From IMG/VR virus record IMGVR_UViG_3300025732_000251, positions 1 to 24,911 of that record: a DNA stretch of 24,911 bases. One strand, written 5' to 3'. Below, piece by piece: positions 1 through 9,574 of the stretch (the first letter of the stretch is position 1; each line of letters starts with the position of its first letter). The DNA comes from a virus. The position numbers were made by a program, and so were the translations under genes. A model generated the notes under the pieces. It did no database searches and had not been told where the DNA came from. It saw nothing but the letters and a program-made list of their open reading frames with translations.

Positions 1-883
1 GAACATAATAGTCTCCAGATTCGTCAAAAGTTCTTTTTGCGAATTCATCATATATGATGTTATACTGTGATCTTTCTCTATACTCTTCAATATTACCATC
101 TCTAAGAGTTAGTAATAATACGAAATCCGGATCAGCGAAAGCAGCATCGTAATTTTTTACAGTCAGTACAGGGTCAAGAGAAAATCTATGCGCTCCAGGA
201 GCGTTTTCGTTGTAAGACCCAAGAGCGTTATCTAACAGAGTTTCGTCTTGAAGATCAGTTATAAGATTTTCTTCAACTTTAAACCCAACAGCAGCTGTTG
301 GTGTATTATCATATTTGTCTACAATAATTGTTTGTTTTGGAAAAGCTGCAAAAAACCCTTTAGTATATATAACACCAGAACCAATAGAAAATAGAGAACC
401 AAACCCTGTTGGGCTGTCTGAAATTGTAGTCATAGTTAGAGCTGCGTTAGAAGAAGATATACACTGCTCATCTTCAACAAAAGCCCCAATAGCACCAACA
501 CCACCATCAGTATAACGTAGATAAAATACATGGAGGTCTAGATTTACATCATATTCGATTTTGGTCACAACAGCTTTTACGCCGTTTTTCTGACCAACTA
601 TGGTAGTATTTAAAAAAGAATCTATCGTATCGATATCGTCGACGATACATTTTACATACGGAACCTTTAATTGCAGATCAAACTGACCAGGAAGAACTAT
701 ACTGCCATCTTTAAATACGTGTGTGCCAAATCGCTCAATCTGTTTCTGCAGAATAGTCTGCATTTGATTGAGTTCTCTTGCTTGTATTGCAGTAGAAGGT
801 CTGAAAAGAATCTTATAAAAATTCTTAGATTCAACATAATCATCAAAATATGGAGAAATGCTGAAATTGGTATTAATTGGCAT
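1..883 (-). CDS. DUF4815-type tail/baseplate structural protein (C-terminus cut by window edge)
   Basis: The frame is open from an ATG at 883 to the window's left edge, giving 294 complete codons without a stop. The N-terminus (MPINTNFSISPYFDDY, then a segment with FRPSTAIQARELNQMQTIL and QIERFGTHVFKDGSIVLPG, residues about 28-65) is the signature of the DUF4815 family found in T4-type marine and related myoviruses, usually annotated as virion structural or tail fibre proteins. A ribosome site (AGGATC) lies just upstream, 18 nt after the gp8-like stop. Its position downstream of the gp8-like gene fits a baseplate-attached or fibre-proximal protein. The exact role is not known. The rest of the gene lies outside the window. 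Confidence 0.8.
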   Translation of the reverse strand, partial: MPINTNFSISPYFDDYVESKNFYKILFRPSTAIQARELNQMQTILQKQIERFGTHVFKDGSIVLPGQFDLQLKVPYVKCIVDDIDTIDSFLNTTIVGQKNGVKAVVTKIEYDVNLDLHVFYLRYTDGGVGAIGAFVEDEQCISSSNAALTMTTISDSPTGFGSLFSIGSGVIYTKGFFAAFPKQTIIVDKYDNTPTAAVGFKVEENLITDLQDETLLDNALGSYNENAPGAHRFSLDPVLTVKNYDAAFADPDFVLLLTLRDGNIEEYRERSQYNIIYDEFAKRTFDESGDYYV

Positions 884-901
884 ATAAAATGATCCTATAA
901 T

Positions 902-2470
902 TTACATCTGAATTATCAGTCTGAACGACTCAGTTTGAGTATTTGATCTTTCAACATTATTTATATTCTGAACATATAAAGGTCTAATCTCTTTATTATA
1001 AATGTCACCTCGAGTAACAAAAGAATTCGAAGTTGTAACATATGTTAAAGTATCATCTAATAGCCTTTCACCTTCTTCAAAAGACTTATCGCCTACAAAT
1101 CCGATGTGAGATCCATTAGAAAATACAATTCTTCCTCTTGCACCACTAGATTCGCCCACAATCAAGTCATCATACGCAAAAGTAAAATTAGGGGATATAG
1201 AAGTTATAAATCTCTGGTCGAAAGTATTTGACCAGAATCTGCCTCCTCTGTCGCCATTTTCATCCATCACATATGGGTTTTTTATCAGAGCTATCTTATT
1301 ATATGTTATATTAATAGGAATAGTGCTGTTAGTGTTATTAGCATATTTACCGAATTCTGTATTTGAGAAAGAAAATGCAATACATAATCCTCTCATATTT
1401 AATTCCGAAGCAGGATCAAATCCGTGACCACCGGGAGGAGGCACGATAGCATAAAGGTTTGCTCCTGAACCTACTGAACTGTCAATAGAAACTTCGGCTC
1501 TATTAATTCCCGAACCGATATCAAGCATCGTAACCGAAAATATAGAATTATTGTATGGATTTACTGTAGAATATGCTTTAGGATTAATACCATCTGTATT
1601 AAAAACAACTCTCGGACTTATCTTATAAAGAGTTGTACCTTCGATGATAATTTCAGAGTTTACTTCGCTATCAACTTTTATGAACCTTCCTTTACTATTA
1701 GCAACATATTGACTAATAGTTCTTAATTGAGAAGTGGTTTCACCAGTATTATAGATATATATTGCACTGTTTGTGTAAAACTCTGGAGTAGAAGATGCAT
1801 TAGCACTAATTTGAACTAGAGTTGTGTTGACTACAGATTCCACAATTCCGCTATGATAGGTGTCATAATTAAAACCGCCGTTACTTACAACAACAACATC
1901 TATTCCAGAATAATTATTAGCTGTAGCTTTTACAGTAGCATTTTCAGGGCATGGTACATAATCCGAAGTCGCAAATTTATCATAATTTTTGCTCGAAATG
2001 GAAGTTATAAATCTCCACTTATAATTGTCTGGAAAGGTTGTAAATGTTACTAGAGAAGTAGGATCACCAACAGAACTTGGGTCAACAGTAGAAACAGAAT
2101 TATTTGCATTATCGATACATTTATAGATGTTATAATTACCACCAACTATTCCTGGTTGGCATATAACATAAAAATTGTTCGTATCATTCATAGTTGTTGA
2201 TTTGTCATCATATCGATCATATACCGTATTACCAGACCACATGTTTTTATCGATAATTGGTATTATATCGTTGTTTGATATTTTTTTACCAAAAATCATA
2301 GACCATATATGATAATTGGTTGAATAATCATCGCTCGTTACATCAGGGGCTGTTCCTGGATATTCTGTAGGGTTTGACGCTACAGCGTAATAATGAGAGG
2401 TGTTGGATATAATATTATCCAACATCTCATCCAAAACAACCTTTTTATATTCCGGAAGTATTTTTCCCAA
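902..2470 (-). CDS. gp8: Baseplate wedge protein, gp8-like
   Basis: A 522-residue structural protein. The N-terminal third carries a pattern resembling T4 gp8 and its cyanophage relatives: a Tyr/Trp-containing 'YYAVASNPTEYPG' segment, 'IWSMIFGKKI', 'MWSGNTVYDRYDD', 'YNIYKCIDN' and 'YKWRFITSI' (residues about 27-150). T4 gp8 is 334 aa, so this version has extra beta-rich, Ser/Thr/Asn-rich sequence in the middle and C-terminus, as in other marine T4-type phages. gp8 joins gp7, gp6, gp53, gp10 and gp25 in the wedge. The position two genes after gp6, separated by gp7-like and fibre-like genes, supports the call. Assignment rests on motif memory plus synteny; the C-terminal half could be a separate adhesin-like domain. 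Confidence 0.7.
   Translation of the reverse strand: MGKILPEYKKVVLDEMLDNIISNTSHYYAVASNPTEYPGTAPDVTSDDYSTNYHIWSMIFGKKISNNDIIPIIDKNMWSGNTVYDRYDDKSTTMNDTNNFYVICQPGIVGGNYNIYKCIDNANNSVSTVDPSSVGDPTSLVTFTTFPDNYKWRFITSISSKNYDKFATSDYVPCPENATVKATANNYSGIDVVVVSNGGFNYDTYHSGIVESVVNTTLVQISANASSTPEFYTNSAIYIYNTGETTSQLRTISQYVANSKGRFIKVDSEVNSEIIIEGTTLYKISPRVVFNTDGINPKAYSTVNPYNNSIFSVTMLDIGSGINRAEVSIDSSVGSGANLYAIVPPPGGHGFDPASELNMRGLCIAFSFSNTEFGKYANNTNSTIPINITYNKIALIKNPYVMDENGDRGGRFWSNTFDQRFITSISPNFTFAYDDLIVGESSGARGRIVFSNGSHIGFVGDKSFEEGERLLDDTLTYVTTSNSFVTRGDIYNKEIRPLYVQNINNVERSNTQTESFRLIIQM
958..965 (-). promoter_or_regulatory. Candidate T4-type late promoter (TATAAATA) for the DUF4815 gene
   Basis: An exact TATAAATA lies on the minus strand inside the 3' part of the gp8-like gene. 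By T4 geometry (-13 to -6) transcription would start near 952, about 69 nt before the ATG at 883. It is AT-rich coding sequence, so chance is possible; an almost identical distance is seen before gp6. Confidence 0.45.
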
Positions 2471-2473
2471 AAT

Positions 2474-3388
2474 TTATACTCCAATCGCTATCCAACGAAC
2501 ATTAGTAGAGGTAACATTAGCTGTTCTAATATTGGTGTTACCAAGGTTCATAGCTGTTACGCCTGCTTGATATGTAGCAGTAGCAGTATTACTGGTTGCA
2601 ATTACCGAATACACTGCAGTAGAAAAAGCACTAGTAAACACAGCATTACCATCAGTGCTATTAGCAGATACCCAACCCCAGTTCATCTTTAGACCATTTG
2701 GTAAATGCGTATAACCGTTACCAGCTATAGTATAAGACCCAAGCCCTAAACCAGAGTTAGCTGTAATATTAACTGATGGTGTAGTAATAATGGTAGTGTT
2801 AACAATGACGTTAGCACCAACAGTAATTTTACCTGGTTCGACATTTGCTCTACCGGTACTAGTATTAGCAATAGTTAGAACACCGGCATCGATTGTTGTA
2901 TTAGAAATAGTATTAGTTACTGCTATAGCTAACACGTTAATAGTGACATTCGCCGTTCCACCACCGATAGCCATTCTAGTTGGTAGAATTTTAGTATTAC
3001 CTTGAGTATTGGCTAAATCTATAGATGTCTGTAAATGCACTACATTTTGTTGCGAGTTTCCTACAAATATTGAAGTAGTAGTCAATATAACATTAGCACC
3101 AACTTTTGCCGTAGTTGCTGATAAATTTGATGAAGTAGTGCCATCAGTAATATCAATTACAGCACTATTTGCTACAAATCTATTTCCAGCACTATTTCCT
3201 GCATAAAATCCTGCAGTGTTTGACATTGAACTGTTAATAGTAGAGTTACCTACTGAAACTGATGTAGTGAGAACTGCGTTGGTATATAACTCAGTGAAGT
3301 TCTCGTTAATTTTAATCATGGCGGTTCTTAGCGGATCGCCAGTACCGTCATTAGCTACTACGCCTACGTCTACTGTTTGTTTTGCCAC
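2474..3388 (-). CDS. Fibre-like virion protein with gp53-like C-terminal fibre domain
   Basis: A 304-residue protein using a GTG start (3388) preceded by AGAGAGGAAAT. Residues about 7-36 (DVGVVANDGTGDPLRTAM, then KINENFTELY) are a recurring N-terminal motif of fibre and structural proteins in T4-type marine phages, probably a baseplate-attachment segment. The middle is a Thr/Asn/Ser/Val-rich beta-repeat with recurring 'NTTI' and 'ANVI' units, typical of trimeric fibre shafts. The C-terminus (LPNGLKMNWGWVSANST, then about 60 residues ending WIAIGV) resembles the gp53-like tail-fibre C-terminal domain that follows a shaft and can bind receptors. No methionine-rich collar or protease was seen. 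A short fibre or baseplate-anchored adhesin is most likely; receptor unknown. Confidence 0.65.
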   Translation of the reverse strand: MAKQTVDVGVVANDGTGDPLRTAMIKINENFTELYTNAVLTTSVSVGNSTINSSMSNTAGFYAGNSAGNRFVANSAVIDITDGTTSSNLSATTAKVGANVILTTTSIFVGNSQQNVVHLQTSIDLANTQGNTKILPTRMAIGGGTANVTINVLAIAVTNTISNTTIDAGVLTIANTSTGRANVEPGKITVGANVIVNTTIITTPSVNITANSGLGLGSYTIAGNGYTHLPNGLKMNWGWVSANSTDGNAVFTSAFSTAVYSVIATSNTATATYQAGVTAMNLGNTNIRTANVTSTNVRWIAIGV

Positions 3389-3403
3389 TTTTTATTTCCT
3401 CTC

Positions 3404-6352
3404 TTAATAAGCTATAATATCTGAAGTTATATAACTGGTGTTGCTATCCGCTCTCAAATAACGATTTATATCTCCTGACGCATTATTAGACATGTCTGCC
3501 GAAACAACAATATAATCAGAAAGAATATAGGTATTGCTACTAACAACACTAACAGTATCTGCATCAACTGTTATTGTTGGTATATTTGTATACTGGTAGT
3601 AGTCATACACATAATCATCAACGGTTAATTCGTCCTCGTCGCATGTTATAAATGTTTCAGAAACAATTGTATATAGTGTAACAGGATCAGTGTTTGCTTC
3701 GTATTGTTCGTCAGCGACTAACTCTAGAAGAGTCTGATTCAAGTCTGTCTTTAGATATTTACCAAACAATTCGGATCCAGCCGAATGGAAGGTGTTATAT
3801 AAAATGTCTTTGTATTCGGATAAAACTCTAGCAGTTCTTACTTCATATGAATAATCTTGATAATAATAACTGTCCTGAATGTATTTATCAGAATCTAAGA
3901 AACTTCTTGTTGTTGCCCAATAACCTCTAGCTATACCAGAACCTGATTTTTGGACTGTGCCTGAAATCTCAATCTGAGTATTAAATTCAGCAATTTCTGC
4001 TTCTAGAAAAGCCCCTTTACCATTTATAGTTTGAATAAAAATATCCGGAGGCTGTTCATAACCAGAGCCGCCATAAGTTATGGTGACTTCATTAATTACC
4101 CCATTAGCACCAGTTCTGACGAATCCTGCTGCAGGAGAACTAGGGTTTCCTCCAGCAAATACCAATTTTTCATTATTAGCATATCCTGAACCGCCGGAAA
4201 CAATTGTAACTGTATCAGAGACAGAACCATACAAATATGCATTTATGTCTTCGCCATCAACATAGCCTATTCCAGAATCTAGAATTTTGACTGCTGTGAT
4301 GGTGTTATTTCCAGAACTAGGAATAGCTGAAATAAATTCGTTTTTACCATTAATACCTTCTTCTGAAACCATAGGAGATTCATAAGTGGCAAAACTTGCA
4401 GGGACGATAACAGAAGTCATAGAGTAAAATGCATTGGCATTAGATGTGTAAGTTGTTGGCCCATATAATAATAATAAAGAGTTGTTCACAACTTGTCTTA
4501 TCATTTGAGTTTCGCCAGTATTAGCATCAGCGCTATTTGCCTGAAGGTATACTGCATCATTATTAGCTAAAAATGTTGTAAATTGAGTTCCTGTGCCTGT
4601 TACTGCGCAAGCAAATGAGGTTTGTAAATTGGCACCAATACCTGAGGTTGTAGCAATAACAACATTAGGGTTTTGTGTTATAAAATTCGAACCTCTGTTT
4701 GTTATAGTAAAAGATAAAGCTCCGCCAGAACTATTAGTCGTAATAGTAGCTGTTGCGTTTGCACCAAAAGGATATTGAGTTAATGCTACATGACTATTAT
4801 TAACAAAATTTATATAATAATTTCTATTACCTGTTAGACCTCTTACTGCTGTTCCGCCCTCAGGAACATAATACAAAACTTTGTCGCTTAACGAAAAAAA
4901 AGTATCAGCGTCAAAAAAGTAAATAGTATCATTTGTATTACTTACATTTAAACTGTTAGCATAAAATTCAAATTCAGCATTATTAGAAGACAGTATTAAA
5001 GCGTGCGTTTCTCCAGGACTAGATGTTCTGTTGTCTGTTATATTGACATTGGATCTTTGATTCAAAACGGTAATAACTTCGCCGTTTGAATATGAAGTAG
5101 ATGTTAAGCTATTATCTTTAATATTATAGAGTTTTAAACTTTGAGGAGAATATTCTACATTACCAGCTAATGGTATGGATTTAATTAAAGATCTTGTAAA
5201 TGTATTAGCTGGTAATGTATAATTATTACCGACTTTAATGCCTCTTAGAGAAAGTATTCTACCAAAAACATTAGTTTGATATGTTAAAGTTTGTTCTAAA
5301 GTTTCGTAAAGATTACCTGGAGAATTACCTGGAAATTCATAATTTAAATCGTCTAATGTAGTCGAAATAAACCCTGCTATGATATCAGTATTATAAGTTA
5401 AAGATCTTTTTGCATATAAAGATCTTATCTTGTAACTCCCACCAAAACCTGTTTTGTCATAAGGATTGTTGTATACAAAAGTAAGAGCATTAGCTGTATA
5501 ACCAAAACCGCTTTTTTGAACTTTAAAATTCAAAACCCCTGTTGATTTTGCAACATCAAAAACTTTTAATAATCCCTCTTTACCATAAGAAATAATTTCA
5601 TCAGTAAATGGGCTTTTATGGGCAATCTTAACAACATCACCAATTCTAAAATCCTGACCACCACTAGTAATAACTAAAGAATTTAGAGAACCTAAATTAA
5701 CAGGAGTTTCATATGAAATATTTTCATTATCTATATCGCTTATAAGAAGTAAAGGTTCTCCTACGCTAAAATCTGCACCATTAGGTAAAATGTTTTTAAT
5801 ATAAACAATATTAACTATATCGTTATTATATGCTTTTTGAATATAACTTTCAACAGTAGCAGATGTTCCTGACATTTTACCAATAATTGTTTTACCAACA
5901 AAATCACCAATAACAGGCGTGTCAGTAATTTCCAAATATTTTGGTCTTATCCAGTTGCCATCAGAAACTCTTAATACATCATTACCTGGTAGATAAATTT
6001 CTACATCTTCATTATAGATTAATCTAAACAAAAGTCTATAACATTGTATAGCACCTTTTGAACGATAAACATCTAGAATGTGTTTTAGAAGAAATCTCTT
6101 ATTAGATATGATATTGAAAGGAATACCGTAAAGATATTTTTTCTGGAAATATTCTAAGAATTTTTCTAAAGTGTTGTCAATATCTCTATAATCAAATAGA
6201 GATCTAGCCTCTCTTAGAGGGTTTCCTGTTTCTTCTAACCATTCATAATATGCTTTAACGAATAGAATAAAATTCGGGCCATCTTCCTCATAAAAACGAG
6301 GAAATTGGCTTTCAACAAAATTAGAAATATATTTTTCTGTTAAAAATTCCAT
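3404..6352 (-). CDS. gp7: Giant baseplate wedge protein, gp7-like
   Basis: A 982-residue protein lying directly after gp6 (stop and start share TAATG), the slot of T4 gene 7 (1032 aa). The N-terminal 130 residues are charged and aromatic-rich (FPRFYEEDGPNFILFVKAYY, YRSKGAIQCYRLLFRLIYNE), a pattern I associate with large baseplate proteins of T4-type marine phages. The centre is beta-rich. Residues about 680-810 hold repeated glycine-turn units (SGIGYVDG, GGSGYANNE, GGSGYEQPP), each followed by a hydrophobic strand. The last 120 residues are rich in Tyr/Asp/Thr. gp7 is the outer wedge backbone that binds gp10, gp8 and gp53. Assignment is by size, position and N-terminal style, since gp7 diverges strongly. 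Confidence 0.65.
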   Translation of the reverse strand: MEFLTEKYISNFVESQFPRFYEEDGPNFILFVKAYYEWLEETGNPLREARSLFDYRDIDNTLEKFLEYFQKKYLYGIPFNIISNKRFLLKHILDVYRSKGAIQCYRLLFRLIYNEDVEIYLPGNDVLRVSDGNWIRPKYLEITDTPVIGDFVGKTIIGKMSGTSATVESYIQKAYNNDIVNIVYIKNILPNGADFSVGEPLLLISDIDNENISYETPVNLGSLNSLVITSGGQDFRIGDVVKIAHKSPFTDEIISYGKEGLLKVFDVAKSTGVLNFKVQKSGFGYTANALTFVYNNPYDKTGFGGSYKIRSLYAKRSLTYNTDIIAGFISTTLDDLNYEFPGNSPGNLYETLEQTLTYQTNVFGRILSLRGIKVGNNYTLPANTFTRSLIKSIPLAGNVEYSPQSLKLYNIKDNSLTSTSYSNGEVITVLNQRSNVNITDNRTSSPGETHALILSSNNAEFEFYANSLNVSNTNDTIYFFDADTFFSLSDKVLYYVPEGGTAVRGLTGNRNYYINFVNNSHVALTQYPFGANATATITTNSSGGALSFTITNRGSNFITQNPNVVIATTSGIGANLQTSFACAVTGTGTQFTTFLANNDAVYLQANSADANTGETQMIRQVVNNSLLLLYGPTTYTSNANAFYSMTSVIVPASFATYESPMVSEEGINGKNEFISAIPSSGNNTITAVKILDSGIGYVDGEDINAYLYGSVSDTVTIVSGGSGYANNEKLVFAGGNPSSPAAGFVRTGANGVINEVTITYGGSGYEQPPDIFIQTINGKGAFLEAEIAEFNTQIEISGTVQKSGSGIARGYWATTRSFLDSDKYIQDSYYYQDYSYEVRTARVLSEYKDILYNTFHSAGSELFGKYLKTDLNQTLLELVADEQYEANTDPVTLYTIVSETFITCDEDELTVDDYVYDYYQYTNIPTITVDADTVSVVSSNTYILSDYIVVSADMSNNASGDINRYLRADSNTSYITSDIIAY

Positions 6353-8211
6353 TATCTTTTAGCTTCGATTACTTTTATGTCTACGTCTGTAGGATCTATG
6401 ATAATGATATTATTCAATTTAGCATAAACATCAGAATCTTTATTATTTAAATATATTGAAATATAGTTTGCGTAATAATTGATAAGTATATTATTTAATT
6501 CGAAAGATCCAACATCATAATTTATAGTTCCTACTACAGTTAATGGTATAATTGATTTATTGGATCCAAATGTATATACTTTTATATTACCTTGCCCATC
6601 ATCAGCAAAATAGCTGCTTTCATATAATTTTCCACCGTAATTATACACAAACTTTGAAGAAATTAACGAGGCGTGTTCAAAGTGAGTTTCATAGTTATTT
6701 AAATACAACTCTGTATGAGGCACTCCAACGTCAATTGTTGGAGTCTCATAAAACAAAGGATTACCAGTTTCAAACTTATAAGAAGTATCTCTGTTAAAAA
6801 GAGGATTAATTCTTTTAATAAACCTAATATGAGTTTGATTGCTTATAATAGTGGTTTCTGAATTGTCAATATCTGTAGTAATCTGACTATATCTTAAATC
6901 ATTATTAAATTTTTCTAGAGTTTCAGAACTGTGTTTTAAAATTGTATTTAAAACTATATTCTTAATTTCTGAAAAAGATTTATTACTTGAGTATATGTCC
7001 TGTTGTACAACAGTATCTAATTTTATATAGATGTATTCTGGGTCAGATATGATAATTCTATTTGGTAAAGATATATACTCTAAAAGAAAATTAGATATTC
7101 TATTTTTTAAATATTCTGGAGTTATTGTCCCGATTACTGGTTTTAAACAGAGAATTACTCTTCCATATAGTTTTGGTTGAACTTCTTGACCACCATAAAC
7201 AGTAACGTCAGAAATTTCTCCACCAAAATTATTTAAAACTAGTGCTGCGTAATCGTCAGATGAAACTGCTCTTTGTTGTGTTGCAAAATATCTTGGAGCA
7301 GAAAATTTTACAGAAGATAACGATTCTTGATTTGCGCCGGATCCAGAAGCTGAAACTGTTATTACTTCTGAAGAATCAGCTATACCCCCATTTACTGGCC
7401 CTAAATCGTCAGTAAGAGTAAAACTTTCAACTTCGTTACCATCAGATCCATTAGTAACGATATAATCAACATAAATTGTTGAATTATTCTTTGGTTTTCT
7501 TCCAAAGAAACCATCACCAAAAACGACTTCATATTTGTTACTTTCAGAGCCTTGTAAAAAGAAAACTTTCGAAGTATTATTTAAACCAAAAAGAGTTTCT
7601 GAAAACGTAAAATCTAGAGGGTTGACAAAATCATTATTTTCTATAACTTGAACCGATACGCTATTAACATCAATATTTTGATTTGATAACACAAATTTTT
7701 GATCTTCTATATCATTATCTACAACAAACGAATCTCTGAAGTAAGATCCTTCGTATATTTGTAGATTATCTACTGCATATACAGAGTTACTTGACGTATA
7801 TGTGTTTATCTCGTTTGTTACGAAAGAAAAAGTTCCTTTAGAATTAGTTCCAAAAAATCTTGTTCCTTTTGGAACAGTAAATCCCCCTTCAATTCCAGAA
7901 GTTTCAACAGTAAAAGAAACGTTGGCGACAGAAGAATGAGAACTTCTAGGGAGATAATTTAGTTCTTTAGCATGAGAAACAACAGAATCATATTTCTGTG
8001 CTGAATCTAAAAACATTTCAGAGGCGACCATATTCAGGTAAAAAGAGTTCAAATATGAATTATACGCCATGACATCCAACAATACCGACATGTTAGAACC
8101 ATCGAAATTATAATCTTTAAGGACTGACTGTGTCTTTAAGAATTCTTTGAAGTTGCCTTTTAAGGTATCAAAATCTAGAGAACTTAAATTTAATGAACTA
8201 TTAGCTGCCAT
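6352..8211 (-). CDS. gp6: Baseplate wedge subunit gp6 (baseplate J family)
   Basis: A 619-residue protein, close to T4 gp6 (660 aa). The N-terminus is characteristic: 'LDFDTLKGNFKEFLKTQ', 'NMSVLLDVMAYNSYLNSFYL', 'NMVASEMFLDSAQKYDSVVS', 'AKELNYLPRSS' (residues about 12-92), followed by a beta domain with 'FTVPKGTRFFG'. 'APRYFATQQRAVSSDDYAAL' (around residues 305-325) is typical of the baseplate-J core. gp6 forms the continuous ring that ties the wedges together. The gene starts at an ATG next to the gp25 stop (8212) and ends overlapping the gp7-like start, so gp25-gp6-gp7 are likely translated as a unit. Confidence 0.92.
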   Translation of the reverse strand: MAANSSLNLSSLDFDTLKGNFKEFLKTQSVLKDYNFDGSNMSVLLDVMAYNSYLNSFYLNMVASEMFLDSAQKYDSVVSHAKELNYLPRSSHSSVANVSFTVETSGIEGGFTVPKGTRFFGTNSKGTFSFVTNEINTYTSSNSVYAVDNLQIYEGSYFRDSFVVDNDIEDQKFVLSNQNIDVNSVSVQVIENNDFVNPLDFTFSETLFGLNNTSKVFFLQGSESNKYEVVFGDGFFGRKPKNNSTIYVDYIVTNGSDGNEVESFTLTDDLGPVNGGIADSSEVITVSASGSGANQESLSSVKFSAPRYFATQQRAVSSDDYAALVLNNFGGEISDVTVYGGQEVQPKLYGRVILCLKPVIGTITPEYLKNRISNFLLEYISLPNRIIISDPEYIYIKLDTVVQQDIYSSNKSFSEIKNIVLNTILKHSSETLEKFNNDLRYSQITTDIDNSETTIISNQTHIRFIKRINPLFNRDTSYKFETGNPLFYETPTIDVGVPHTELYLNNYETHFEHASLISSKFVYNYGGKLYESSYFADDGQGNIKVYTFGSNKSIIPLTVVGTINYDVGSFELNNILINYYANYISIYLNNKDSDVYAKLNNIIIIDPTDVDIKVIEAKR

Positions 8212-8640
8212 TTATCGAACTCTTTTTAGTAAAATGTTTAGAGTTATAGGTTCTGGGTTGTTTATCAGATTATATTTAATAACTATATTTATAGAGTTTT
8301 CATTAAGGCCATCTGGCTCCGCCATTACCTCTATTATTTGAGCTCTAGGTTCATTATATTTTACTGTATTTCTTATAAATTGATCAACTAAATCTAAATT
8401 TTCAGAAAGGTTGTGTTCGAACAATAAATTGTATATATCTGATCCTATGTTTGGTTGAAACAACCTTTCCCCTAAACTTGTTTTGATGAGATTTCGTAAA
8501 GATTGATTCACAGCATTTTCATTAACTACTCTACCAATTTGGTCCCCATATGGTGTTTTATCCATATCGTTTAAAAAATCAGAAAAGAATTCTTTCTGTT
8601 TTAGGGTGCCAGTTAATGTGTCTGCTCTTGTAATTGCCAT
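8212..8640 (-). CDS. gp25: Baseplate wedge subunit gp25 (GPW/gp25 family)
   Basis: A 142-residue protein matching T4 gp25 (132 aa) in size. It shows the family's core: 'NENAVNQSLRNLIKTSLGER' then LFQPNIGSDIYNLLFE (residues about 38-76) and the conserved EPR motif in 'YNEPRAQI' (about residues 95-102), followed by the beta-hairpin 'NSINIVIKYNLI'. gp25 sits at the inner wedge, binds gp6 and gp53 and nucleates sheath assembly. It is placed between the spike gene and gp6, an order common in T4-type phages outside enterobacteria; in T4 itself gene 25 lies elsewhere. Confidence 0.95.
   Translation of the reverse strand: MAITRADTLTGTLKQKEFFSDFLNDMDKTPYGDQIGRVVNENAVNQSLRNLIKTSLGERLFQPNIGSDIYNLLFEHNLSENLDLVDQFIRNTVKYNEPRAQIIEVMAEPDGLNENSINIVIKYNLINNPEPITLNILLKRVR
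8286..8293 (-). promoter_or_regulatory. Candidate late promoter (TATAAATA) upstream of gp6
   Basis: Exact TATAAATA on the minus strand inside gp25. The predicted start near 8280 lies about 69 nt before the gp6 ATG, nearly the same spacing as the candidate before the DUF4815 gene. The site falls in gp25 coding sequence, so it needs 5'-end evidence. Confidence 0.4.
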
Positions 8641-8650
8641 TTATTTTCTC

Positions 8651-9574
8651 TTATGGTACTGTGAATGGAGGAGAAGAAGGTCCACCACCATTGAAGTTTA
8701 ATGGATGACCTTCAAGAGCATTAGAACCTGAAGCCTTAACTTCTATCTGAGTGGCTTCTATAGTTATCTTGCTACTGGTAATTGTTATTTTAGAACTTCC
8801 TACTTTTATAGTGATTTTAGAGTCGCTTTCTATGGTCATATCGCCTTTAGAGTTAAAGTTTCCTTTGGCCTCTGAATGCATAGTCATATCTTGTTTTGAC
8901 CAGGTATCAAAAGTGCTGTCCGTGTTTGCTATGAAAGCATCTTTAGAAAATACATGATATTTTTTATCAGAATAATAATCTTGATTACCACCACTATGGA
9001 TGCCCAATTCTTCTTGAACTACTTGAACATAGTTCTTTTCTGACATACGAACATCATGACCTTTGATATGCACTTGATTATCGCCATCAACAGTTTTTCT
9101 TTGCGTGGCTTTATCAGTTGTATCGTTAGTGCCTAAAGAAGAACCTTGATGACCTCTGGTAGTTCCCTCTTTAGTATACTTTATTTCTTTACCGTTTGTT
9201 CCGATATATCTATCACCTTTTATAGCATTCCCATAATCTTTAGCTGTTTCTATTCTAAATGTTGCCTCATGGTTGCTATCTGTATGTCCGTCTACGTGTG
9301 TAGATTTTCCACCTTTAGTATATCCTCTTGTTTCACCAACATTTAATTCTGTTACCAATTCTTTCTTTTTATCATTATGTTCAATTGTTTTATATTTTCC
9401 GCTAGGAGACAATACCTGATGATACGTTTTTGTATCTTCTTCTGGATTTCTATAGGTAAAGTTATGACCTCCACAAGCATCCCATTCTCCATGAACATAC
9501 CCATATTTTGGATCTATCTGGTTGTTACTAATTGGATCTTGTGGTAATTTACAATTATCTCTATCTTGGGCCAT
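8651..9574 (-). CDS. gp5C: Tail spike/needle protein, gp5 C-terminal beta-helix type
   Basis: A 307-residue protein with an N-terminal region containing 'FTYRNPEEDTKTYHQVLSPS' followed by GKYKTIEHNDK (about residues 39-70), as in gp5/VgrG-type spikes, then a long run of short strands. Residues about 245-285 are a regular alternation (MTIESDSKITIKVGSSKITI, SKITIEATQIEV) expected for a triple-stranded beta-helix. No lysozyme domain is present, unlike T4 gp5 where lysozyme (about aa 174-342) precedes the helix. It would form the cell-puncturing needle beneath the hub. The gene starts in a TAATG overlap with the Gly-rich gene. The Pro-rich C-terminus (GGGPSSPPFTVP) may be the tip or a PAAR-binding end. 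Confidence 0.8.
   Translation of the reverse strand: MAQDRDNCKLPQDPISNNQIDPKYGYVHGEWDACGGHNFTYRNPEEDTKTYHQVLSPSGKYKTIEHNDKKKELVTELNVGETRGYTKGGKSTHVDGHTDSNHEATFRIETAKDYGNAIKGDRYIGTNGKEIKYTKEGTTRGHQGSSLGTNDTTDKATQRKTVDGDNQVHIKGHDVRMSEKNYVQVVQEELGIHSGGNQDYYSDKKYHVFSKDAFIANTDSTFDTWSKQDMTMHSEAKGNFNSKGDMTIESDSKITIKVGSSKITITSSKITIEATQIEVKASGSNALEGHPLNFNGGGPSSPPFTVP

Noticed and set aside
2790-3407. Three plus-strand open frames opposite the fibre-like gene
   Set aside because: They are antisense shadows of a Thr/Val/Asn-rich coding sequence, with low-complexity hydrophobic translations and no ribosome sites.
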